Assembly (NCBI RefSeq): GCF_003731635.1
Contig: NZ_RCUA01000045.1
Location: 1 to 39,237, forward strand
Length of the DNA stretch: 39,237 nt
Source: Marisediminitalea oceani
GTDB taxonomy: Bacteria > Pseudomonadota > Gammaproteobacteria > Enterobacterales > Alteromonadaceae
Reading direction: 5' to 3'
Within the stretch, counting starts at the first letter, position 1. Each line of letters begins with the position of its first letter. The notes under the pieces were generated by a model that was not told the DNA's origin, made no database searches, and saw only the letters and a list, made by a program, of their open reading frames with translations. Both the position numbers and the translations under genes were made by a program. Below, one piece after another: positions 1 to 6,541 of this stretch.

Positions 1-314
1 AAATTGTTGACTTGCTTAAAACCACCGGCTTCACCCATCCACACGCGCCACATTCCAAGAAAAGGCTTGCAGAGATGCGAGCCTTTTTGCTTTCTGCAGA
101 ATTGAATAATATCAGGGCTTCCAAACCGCTTCAGCAGCAACCCGCCACGCTATCTGAGCGTGTTACTCACCAACAAGCATTATGACTACCTATTACTATT
201 ACCTTGCAAGGTTTCGTTTATAAGAGCCTTATTACTCTGTCATGCCATTTGAGTTGCACTATCTGGTCTTTTTAAAACCACTAAGGTACTCTGCTTTGAA
301 TTACAGGATGTTAT
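1..314. other. Left-edge region without a confident gene
   Basis: This stretch precedes the first supported gene. It holds a strong terminator-like hairpin (60-90) and a perfect 12-bp palindrome, ACCTTGCAAGGT, at 201-212. A plus-strand frame is open from base 3 to a TGA at 183-185 (60 codons, no start inside the window). It could be the tail of a gene entering from the left. The hairpin lies inside that frame, and the frame uses rare AGG codons twice, so I do not call it. The AT-rich DNA at 213-304 probably carries the promoter of the gene at 315, but I see no clear consensus boxes. Confidence 0.4.
60..90 (+). terminator. Rho-independent terminator-like hairpin
   Basis: An 11-bp stem (AAAAGGCTTGC paired with GCGAGCCTTTT, one G-U type pair) closes a 6-nt loop and runs into a T-rich tract. 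It probably ends a transcript entering from the left of the window. The upstream gene is not visible, so direction is inferred from the T tract on the plus strand. Confidence 0.6.
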
Positions 315-806
315 GTGAATAAGGACGTTATGATTGAAGATCTCTATTTTATCAACGCTAAGGCGTTGGCCATTAAACTTCACCAACAACAAGTCAGCGA
401 AGATTTAGCTTTTAAACACCTGCTCGTATTCAGTATGTTGTTTGCCAGTGCCATGGTATTTCCGGTGGCGGTAAGCTGCACACAAAGTGACGTATTTGCC
501 TTTTGGTACCAAATCGCCAATTTCTTCGCTTTTGCGCTACTGCAGTTCTGGGGAATGAGGCTACTTTATCGCACTAATAAGCAGGGGGATGGTCAGGCGT
601 TTTTCCTCCGTTGGGCAGCTTTATCCTTGCCGGTTGGATTACAGGTTTGGCTAATTTCTTTGTTGCTGGGCCTGGTGTATGGGATTCTGATTGGCTTTGT
701 TTTTATGGATACCATAACTGACCTGCCAGAAAATACCTGGCTTATCTCTGGTATGGCGTTTGGCTTAGTCATGCAACGTAATTTTAAACGTTGTGCAAAC
801 GGCTAG
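315..806 (+). CDS. Hypothetical multi-spanning membrane protein
   Basis: A 163-residue protein of unknown function. A GTG start is chosen because AGGA lies 6 nt upstream at 305-308. An alternative ATG lies five codons further in. The first 33 residues look cytosolic. Hydrophobic stretches follow at about 36-55, 64-86, 98-133 (long enough for two passes) and 141-155, suggesting four or five inner-membrane helices. There are no recognisable catalytic motifs, and the C-terminus is short and basic. It is followed 40 bp later by a small secreted protein on the same strand, so the two may be co-transcribed and share the terminator at 1187. No family was recognised; it could be a lineage-specific orphan. 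Confidence 0.6.
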   Translation: MNKDVMIEDLYFINAKALAIKLHQQQVSEDLAFKHLLVFSMLFASAMVFPVAVSCTQSDVFAFWYQIANFFAFALLQFWGMRLLYRTNKQGDGQAFFLRWAALSLPVGLQVWLISLLLGLVYGILIGFVFMDTITDLPENTWLISGMAFGLVMQRNFKRCANG

Positions 807-846
807 ATCTAATCCTGTTGAATAAATACATAACCCGGAGATCTCA

Positions 847-1164
847 ATGAAATATGCAGTGCTCTTTGCACTTTCTGTTACCTTCTCTGTCAGTGCCAGA
901 GGCAGTCTCTCTTCAGAACAGCTGGAGGCGTTCAAAAGCTCAATAAAGCAGGGTTGTATAGCCCGTTGCATCGAACGTCAGGATAACCATGCGGTAGCCT
1001 TCTGTAGTTGTATGGACAAGGTATTAAGAAGTGCACTGTCTGATGCTGAGTTTGCAGGAATAGCCGAACAAGTAGCGGCGGGAAAGCCGATAAGCCAGAT
1101 TACCCCCTTTAAAGCTCTGATACCGCAAATTGCACGGTGTAAAGAAGTGGATAGTAAAGCCTGA
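847..1164 (+). CDS. Small exported Cys-containing hypothetical protein
   Basis: A 105-residue protein beginning with a short hydrophobic stretch (about residues 3-17, ending near SVSA) that looks like a Sec signal peptide with cleavage near residue 17. The mature part is about 88 residues and has five cysteines: a GC-x3-C pair, a C-x-C pair and one near the C-terminus. This suggests disulfides or metal binding in the periplasm. A GGAG ribosome site precedes the ATG. It lies 40 bp after the membrane protein on the same strand and ends just before a strong hairpin terminator. Family not recognised, function unknown. Confidence 0.65.
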   Translation: MKYAVLFALSVTFSVSARGSLSSEQLEAFKSSIKQGCIARCIERQDNHAVAFCSCMDKVLRSALSDAEFAGIAEQVAAGKPISQITPFKALIPQIARCKEVDSKA

Positions 1165-1186
1165 ACGATTGTCCCACAGACAATAA

Positions 1187-1215
1187 AATCCCCGCCAGAT
1201 GGCGGGGATTTGTTT
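1187..1215. terminator. Bidirectional terminator
   Basis: A perfect 10-bp stem (AATCCCCGCC / GGCGGGGATT) with an AGAT loop, flanked by TGTTT on the plus side and a T-rich run on the minus side. It sits between the plus-strand gene ending at 1164 and the minus-strand globin gene ending at 1252, so it can serve both. Confidence 0.85.
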
Positions 1216-1251
1216 AATCAACGCTGAATGACTGATTCTGCTTCTTTGTGC

Positions 1252-1671
1252 TCAGAGATACAGCATTTGCTCGCGGGTATGAGTCATTCGATTAATCAGT
1301 TTATTCTGCACGGTATGGGGAACATTGGCTTTATTCATGGCGTTAATGAATAAGTCTACGGTCAGATTAAAATCAGCCTCGGTAATGTTCATACCGCCGT
1401 GTACCTGCTCCATGGTATCACCCGAATAACTGCAGGGGCCGCCTGAAAAAACGCACAGCTGCTCGGCAAACTTTTCCATAAAGCGGTCGATGTCGGTGTC
1501 TGCAAAATAGGGCAGGATAGTGTCGTTGTACTCGATTTCATAAACAAAGTTTTCAACGATTTCGTTAATTTTTGCCTGGCCGCCCAGTTCTTCATACAGC
1601 GTGTCAGAGCGACTGGCACAGCCGCTAAGGATTGTTACACAAGCAGCAATGACCAACAGTGGTTTTACCAT
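1252..1671 (-). CDS. Truncated haemoglobin (group 1-like) lipoprotein
   Basis: A 139-residue 2/2-fold globin exported as a lipoprotein. The start at 1671 is chosen because GGGAGG lies 7 nt upstream and the longer open frame has no ribosome site. Residues 1-17 are a signal peptide with lipobox LSGC and lipid-modified Cys18. The mature protein begins with the YEELGG signature (26-31) typical of Bac_globin (PF01152). His91 in VHGGMNIT is the likely proximal haem ligand. It overlaps the stop of the DUF3034 gene by 7 bp (ATGGTAA), so translation is probably coupled. Truncated globins usually bind O2 or NO and are mostly cytosolic, so an exported lipid-anchored one is less common. It is the last gene of the operon with cupredoxin and EAL proteins, suggesting a redox or gas-related role at the envelope (inference). 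Confidence 0.88.
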   Translation of the reverse strand: MVKPLLVIAACVTILSGCASRSDTLYEELGGQAKINEIVENFVYEIEYNDTILPYFADTDIDRFMEKFAEQLCVFSGGPCSYSGDTMEQVHGGMNITEADFNLTVDLFINAMNKANVPHTVQNKLINRMTHTREQMLYL

Positions 1672-2501
1672 AACTGACCTCCCACAGATAAATACAAGCC
1701 TTTCTGGCCGGTAGCGCCGGCAATGCTGCCTAAGTCGGCCCACGCCAGGGTAAAATTAACATTCTTAGAGGGGATATAAGTCACAAAAACATCCATCCAG
1801 TCATCTTCACCAAGCCCCAGGTTGTCGGGTTTTTGGCGATATTCTATTCCTGCCGCGAAATGACGGGAAAACAACACGCCAAGGCTGCCTTCCAGCATCA
1901 GTTCATAATCGCTGTTTTGCGGACCGCCGAAACCCAGCAGACCCAGCTGATTTGCTTTGGTCAGCCGGCCGGTAAGGTTCCAGACCAGGTTATAGCCGCC
2001 AGCGGCGCCCAAATGGACTTTTGTAGCAGCCAGGTAAATATCAGTGCCTGAGGTGTCTTCACTGCCCACCAGATTGGCCACAGCGGTGTCTTCAAGATCC
2101 TTATACTGCACACCCGCACTCAACTGCGGCCAGTCAGAGTAAACAACATCGCCGTAGAGCTTAAACTTGGCGCCGTAAACCGTCTGCGCTATCTCGCCGC
2201 CAAGGGTTGTTAGATCAAACACGTGACGAGCTACACTGAATTCTGCGCGGTCATAAAGCGACACGCTGGCTCCGAGTACGTTAAGACGGTAGTCATCGAG
2301 GTTCACCTGGGTGATAAACGCGTTGGCTGACACCTCATCCTGAGTATCGTAACCCGATAAGGTAGCCCAGGGCACAATGCCGCCACCGCCGCTGCCTTCC
2401 AGCTGGTTAAGGCCCGCGGTGCCAATCAGTTTACCGTCACCGGCGCAAGCCAGGCCGGTGCAGAAAATAAGGGTACTGCTTAGCAGTTTTGTTAGTCGCA
2501 C
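1665..2501 (-). CDS. DUF3034 family protein, probable outer-membrane beta-barrel
   Basis: A 278-residue exported protein of the DUF3034 (PF11231) family, whose function is unknown. GTG at 2501 is chosen because GGGAG lies 7 nt upstream and the frame then opens directly into a signal peptide (about residues 1-20, ending near ACAG). The family hallmark GKLIGTAGLNQLEG-type segment followed by a Gly-rich GGGGIVPWA stretch is present at the mature N-terminus. The remainder alternates polar and hydrophobic residues with many aromatics, and the last residue is an aromatic (W). This fits a beta-barrel porin-like fold. The gene sits 10 bp after the dCache-GGDEF-EAL gene and overlaps the globin gene by 7 bp, so it belongs to that operon. 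Barrel structure is an inference; family assignment is fairly sure. Confidence 0.82.
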   Translation of the reverse strand: MRLTKLLSSTLIFCTGLACAGDGKLIGTAGLNQLEGSGGGGIVPWATLSGYDTQDEVSANAFITQVNLDDYRLNVLGASVSLYDRAEFSVARHVFDLTTLGGEIAQTVYGAKFKLYGDVVYSDWPQLSAGVQYKDLEDTAVANLVGSEDTSGTDIYLAATKVHLGAAGGYNLVWNLTGRLTKANQLGLLGFGGPQNSDYELMLEGSLGVLFSRHFAAGIEYRQKPDNLGLGEDDWMDVFVTYIPSKNVNFTLAWADLGSIAGATGQKGLYLSVGGQLW

Positions 2502-2511
2502 GCAAAACTCC

Positions 2512-4833
2512 CTAGTGTTGGTAATAGTCAGATGATGCCAGCCAGTCAATCAGTCCGCCAAGTGGTAGCGGTCGGCTAATGTAATAGCCCTGGGCCGTGT
2601 GGCAACCCCAGTCAGCAAGGATTTCCATTGCGTTGGCATCTTCAACGCCCTCGGCAACAACGTCCAGATCAAAGATAGTCGACAGGCTCAGCACCGTCCT
2701 GACAATTTGTTGATCGTCGGTATCTGTGCTCAGATTGAGTACAAATGCCTTGTCAATTTTAATGGTTGAAACCGGCAGGTGCTTCAAATACGCCAGCGAT
2801 GAATAGCCGGTGCCAAAATCATCTATAGCAATACTGAAGCCCTTATCCTGCAAAAATTGCAGGTTGGCGATGGCAATCTTAGCATCGGCTACCAAATCGC
2901 TTTCGGTGATTTCAAGGGTAATATTATCGGCGCTTAATTCATTGGCATCAAGTAAGGCAATGAGCCGTTCAAGTAATGGCCGGTTTTGAATATCCTGGGT
3001 CGACAAGTTGACCGCCGGTTTGATATGTATCTGATGCGCACGGAGTATCAGGATATCGGCAACGACCCGGTTAAGTACCCAGTCGGTCACTTGTTCAATA
3101 AAACCCGCCTGTTCAGCAATCTCAATAAATTCATCCGGTGGAATAAAGCCAAGGCGCTGGCTGTTCCAGCGGATAAGCGCTTCAAGGCCGTTTACCTGGC
3201 GGGTTTTAAGGCTAATCTTAGGCTGATAAACCAGCGATAATTCATCCTGTTCACTCTGCAGCACTTCTTTTAATTCAGTGATAATACTCAGGCGTCGCAG
3301 ATAACGCTGCTCTATTTCTGAGCTGAACTGGAGCAGCCAGTTAGCGCCCATTTCTGCTTCATCGAGCAGAATATTCATGCGCCGGAAAAGATCCTGGGCG
3401 TTATCGGCATCAGCAGGGCAGTTTACCACGGTGAATACCAGTTTAATTGGCATTACCAGTTGCTGAGTAGCAACCGGTTGTTCCAGGATCGTATGGAAGG
3501 TTTCCAATTGTTCGTCAGTGAGTGGCTCGTTGGCAAACCACACGAGCTCACCACCGGATAAGCGGGCCGCCGTGCCACGCCAGCGTTTAATACGCTCAGC
3601 AATTGTAATAATGCAGGTATCGCCATTGGAATAGCCATACAGATCATTAATGGTTCTGAAATCGCGAATATTGATGCCGATAACCTGCAAAGACTCACCG
3701 GCATCCAGACGCTGCTGAATAAGCTCTTCCATGTAACTGCGGTTATACAGACGGGTAAGCATGTCCAGCCGCGATTGCATCAGAATGCGCTGCTCACGGC
3801 TTTGAATACTGTCTTTCATTCGCACAAAGGCGTCTGACAGTTCGTTAATTTCCTGCAAATGCCCGGAGGTTTTTACGCTTTGCTCGTAATTACCGTCAGC
3901 CAGATGATTGGCTGCAGTGACTAAGCTGGCCACTGGCTTGTTGACCCGGCTGGCCATAAACATTGATAGCAACATAGAGCCGGCGATAGCCAGCAAAGAA
4001 ATACCAAGGATATTAAATTGCAACTGGGTAAAATTATCAAAGTGGGTTGATACGTCTACCGCTAGTGTTATTGATACTTCATTACTTAACGTGTCGGGCA
4101 ATTTGATGTCGCGGGTCAGGTAAGGGGTATCCCGTGAAAAGGTTACATCAAACCAGTTCAGGGTTTGCCTATCGGCATTGATTACTCGCTGAGCCTGAAT
4201 GTAGGGCAAGCTGCTGTGCAATACCACATGAGAGCCATTTACCGAGCGTTTTGAAGAAACGATGATATCAGCCTGGATGATTTTTTTGACCTGTTTTAAA
4301 AACTCATCGCCGTCCATAAAACCTATGCCGGCAATGGCAATGGGGTTAGGGGCATAAACCGGTAACATAATTACCTGGTACAGGCTGCCGTCTACAATGA
4401 TGGCATTCTCAGAACCGCCTTCTTCGAGCACCGTGTTAATGATATCGGGGTAAGGGAATTCGCTGCCGCGGGCAAAATAACCCGGCTGGCTTTCCAACAC
4501 CTTACCGGATAAGTCGGTCAGCATCATAAAGTCTGACTCAATACGCTGACCGTGATTTTGTAATACACTTTGAATGGTTGGAATATCGCCGGTGGCCACC
4601 GCCTGCTTAAAGCCAAAGTCGTCAGTGAGTACCCTTGCCGAATTGAGTAGCTGTTCACTACGATCCTGCAGCAGTTGCTCCAATACAGAATTGGCGACTT
4701 CAATATTTTTAGTCACCTGATTAAAGGCGGTCTTTGAGGTGACCGTCCAGACGTTCCCCAGGATCATCGACGCTGTGATAAAAATACCAATAAACAGTAT
4801 CTGAAACAGCGACTGACGTAGGGTAACCGTCAT
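2512..4833 (-). CDS. dCache-HAMP-GGDEF(degenerate)-EAL c-di-GMP phosphodiesterase candidate
   Basis: A 773-residue inner-membrane signalling protein. Helices at about 8-28 and 272-293 bracket a periplasmic sensor resembling a double Cache domain (dCache_3 type). HAMP follows (about 294-348), then GGDEF (about 355-505) and EAL (about 515-770). The cyclase site reads SGGEL (426-430) instead of GG[DE]EF, so diguanylate cyclase activity is probably lost. The EAL domain keeps the family's catalytic and metal residues: EAL 551-553, Asn609, Glu641, Asp671-Asp672, Lys692, Glu728 and Gln748. It should therefore hydrolyse c-di-GMP under control of a periplasmic signal. Its ATG overlaps the stop of the upstream cupredoxin gene by 4 bp (ATGA), implying translational coupling. 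The cupredoxin is a natural candidate for the sensed partner, but this is untested. Confidence 0.9.
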   Translation of the reverse strand: MTVTLRQSLFQILFIGIFITASMILGNVWTVTSKTAFNQVTKNIEVANSVLEQLLQDRSEQLLNSARVLTDDFGFKQAVATGDIPTIQSVLQNHGQRIESDFMMLTDLSGKVLESQPGYFARGSEFPYPDIINTVLEEGGSENAIIVDGSLYQVIMLPVYAPNPIAIAGIGFMDGDEFLKQVKKIIQADIIVSSKRSVNGSHVVLHSSLPYIQAQRVINADRQTLNWFDVTFSRDTPYLTRDIKLPDTLSNEVSITLAVDVSTHFDNFTQLQFNILGISLLAIAGSMLLSMFMASRVNKPVASLVTAANHLADGNYEQSVKTSGHLQEINELSDAFVRMKDSIQSREQRILMQSRLDMLTRLYNRSYMEELIQQRLDAGESLQVIGINIRDFRTINDLYGYSNGDTCIITIAERIKRWRGTAARLSGGELVWFANEPLTDEQLETFHTILEQPVATQQLVMPIKLVFTVVNCPADADNAQDLFRRMNILLDEAEMGANWLLQFSSEIEQRYLRRLSIITELKEVLQSEQDELSLVYQPKISLKTRQVNGLEALIRWNSQRLGFIPPDEFIEIAEQAGFIEQVTDWVLNRVVADILILRAHQIHIKPAVNLSTQDIQNRPLLERLIALLDANELSADNITLEITESDLVADAKIAIANLQFLQDKGFSIAIDDFGTGYSSLAYLKHLPVSTIKIDKAFVLNLSTDTDDQQIVRTVLSLSTIFDLDVVAEGVEDANAMEILADWGCHTAQGYYISRPLPLGGLIDWLASSDYYQH

Positions 4834-5486
4834 TGGCGTTTAAACTTGCTACTGCCAAATACCCGTTTGGATGTTTCCAGTTGGGCAACTCGTGGCAAAG
4901 TGATTGTGACCGGCTCGTCACCGCCGGTTAGCGCATAGGGCAATCGCTCAAGGTGGTTAACGGAGAGGTCTGGATGCCAAATCAGTATTTCACCTTGCGC
5001 GGTGGTTATTTCGGCCTGACCATTTTGGTTGGTTTGCCACGAGGGATTGCTATCTTTTACATAAATAAACCCTAGCATGGAGTCGTGGATATTACAGCCA
5101 AGCACCACGATCCCCGATTTGTCGAACTGCACGGGCGGCACAGAGTCACCGGCATAGAGTTTAATTTCAAAAGGTTTAGGCTGAGAGAAACTATAAACGT
5201 GATGGCGGATGTTGTCGCTATTGGGAAACACCACAGTCTGGCCCTGTTCGATAACCAGCGTGGTGGGCTCAAACTGGCGATTTACCTGATCCATAATAGC
5301 CGGTTGCCGGGAAGGGGCAGGCAGGTTCGACTTTTCTCCGGCGGCCGCTGCCACGCTGATCACAGCATCAATAAACGGTCGGCCTTGTTCGTCAACCACC
5401 GTAATGGTTTTCGCAGTCACCACAGCACTACTGATTAAACTTATACTAAGTAGCGTTATTTTTAAAAAAATTTTTAAGATAATCAT
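4830..5486 (-). CDS. Exported amicyanin-like cupredoxin (often annotated methylamine utilization protein)
   Basis: A 218-residue exported protein with a plastocyanin/azurin-like copper fold. The ATG at 5486 is chosen because it gives a clean signal peptide (about residues 1-25, ending VVTA). An in-frame GTG at 5564 would add an unlikely N-terminus. Candidate type-1 copper ligands are His95 or His96 (in DNIRHHVYSF), Cys131, His134 and Met137. The C-x2-H-x2-M spacing matches amicyanin rather than plastocyanin. The region after residue 145 is an extra beta-rich tail. It heads a four-gene operon and overlaps the c-di-GMP gene by 4 bp. No methylamine dehydrogenase genes are nearby, so the usual product name is probably misleading. 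A role in copper or redox sensing or electron transfer at the envelope is inferred. Confidence 0.85.
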   Translation of the reverse strand: MIILKIFLKITLLSISLISSAVVTAKTITVVDEQGRPFIDAVISVAAAAGEKSNLPAPSRQPAIMDQVNRQFEPTTLVIEQGQTVVFPNSDNIRHHVYSFSQPKPFEIKLYAGDSVPPVQFDKSGIVVLGCNIHDSMLGFIYVKDSNPSWQTNQNGQAEITTAQGEILIWHPDLSVNHLERLPYALTGGDEPVTITLPRVAQLETSKRVFGSSKFKRQ

Positions 5487-5746
5487 ATTCTTGTGTGCTT
5501 TATACAACCCAAAGCATCGACCTGCTTTCAGCAAGACAAAAGCAGTCTCTAAACACAGACTCACACATTAGCAACATTGCCTGAAGCTATGCAATAGTTA
5601 TTTAGAACGAGGTGTTTGCAAAACCGGCTCTGACTGCGTTACGCATGATTCTATTCCTTCGAATACTCCGTTTCACAACCACTTATGACGAAATTCCATC
5701 TTCGGCGTATAACTTATCTCACCCTACAAAACATGGAGTTTAGCAA
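5487..5746. other. Divergent intergenic region
   Basis: These 260 bp separate the cupredoxin operon (minus) from the SDR gene (plus) and should hold both promoters. The segment at about 5605-5720 has no stop-free frame of note and a composition unlike the AT-rich promoters elsewhere in the window. I cannot identify boxes. It could be a fragment of a dispersed repeat, but there is no second copy in this window. Confidence 0.3.
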
Positions 5747-6541
5747 ATGAAAATCGATTTACATGAAAAAGTGGCAATTATTACCGGTTCAACAGAAGGT
5801 ATCGGACTGGGAGCAGCCAAACAGCTTGCTCAATGCGGCGCAAAAGTTATCGTTAACGGCCGTACCGAACAAAAAGTTACGCAGGCAGTGGATGCGGTGA
5901 AGCAGGCAGTTGCCAACGCTGACGTATCGGGTGTAGCGGCAGACTTAAGCACTGCAGAAGGTTGCAACAAGCTCATTGAGGCGGTACCAGCTGCAGATAT
6001 TCTGGTTAACAACCTGGGCATTTACGGTACTCAGGACTTTTTTGATACTGACGATGACACCTGGCAGCAATATTACGATGTGAATGTGATGTCGGCAGTT
6101 CGCCTCAGTCGTCATTATGCGCCAGCCATGGTTGAAAATAGTTGGGGCCGGATCCTGTATGTGGCATCTGAGTCTGCGCTGAATATTCCCGGCGATATGA
6201 TTCATTATGGTGTAAGTAAAACCGCGTTGCTTGGTTTATCCCGGGGCCTGGCGAAACGTCTGGCTGGCTCCGGTGTGACCGTGAATGCAGTGTTGCCCGG
6301 GCCTACCCTGAGCGAGGGCGCGCAGGCATTCCTGGCGCAATCAGCTGAAGAAAATGGCATATCTATTGAGGAAGCCGGGGTGAAGTTTGTTATGGAAAAT
6401 CGCCCGTCATCGGTGATCCAACGCATGGCAACGGTTGAGGAAGTGGCCAGCATGATCACTTACACCTGCTCGACACTGGCGTCAGCCACCACGGGCAGCG
6501 CACTGCGCGTAGACGGTGGGGTGGTCGACTTTATTATGTAA
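5747..6541 (+). CDS. SDR family NAD(P)-dependent oxidoreductase
   Basis: A 264-residue classical short-chain dehydrogenase/reductase. The cofactor motif TGSTEGIG is at 13-20, the NNLG motif at 88-91, and the catalytic set is Ser141, Tyr154 and Lys158 (YGVSK). An N-terminal NGR (37-39) following the second beta strand suggests NADP preference, but this is a soft guess. Length is normal for the family. A TGGAG ribosome site lies about 9 nt before the ATG. The family resembles 3-oxoacyl-ACP reductases, but the substrate cannot be read from sequence, and no fatty-acid genes are adjacent. Its last 8 bp overlap the tail of the convergent PilZ gene. Confidence 0.9.
   Translation: MKIDLHEKVAIITGSTEGIGLGAAKQLAQCGAKVIVNGRTEQKVTQAVDAVKQAVANADVSGVAADLSTAEGCNKLIEAVPAADILVNNLGIYGTQDFFDTDDDTWQQYYDVNVMSAVRLSRHYAPAMVENSWGRILYVASESALNIPGDMIHYGVSKTALLGLSRGLAKRLAGSGVTVNAVLPGPTLSEGAQAFLAQSAEENGISIEEAGVKFVMENRPSSVIQRMATVEEVASMITYTCSTLASATTGSALRVDGGVVDFIM

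Noticed and set aside
3..185. Plus-strand frame open for 60 codons from the left edge
   Set aside because: No start in the window, rare codons and a terminator hairpin inside the frame. It may be a gene tail, but evidence is too thin to list.
2512..4833. Active diguanylate cyclase
   Set aside because: The active-site loop is SGGEL, so synthesis of c-di-GMP is unlikely.
4830..5486. Methylamine utilization function for the cupredoxin
   Set aside because: No methylamine dehydrogenase or accessory genes nearby; only the copper-site spacing is amicyanin-like.
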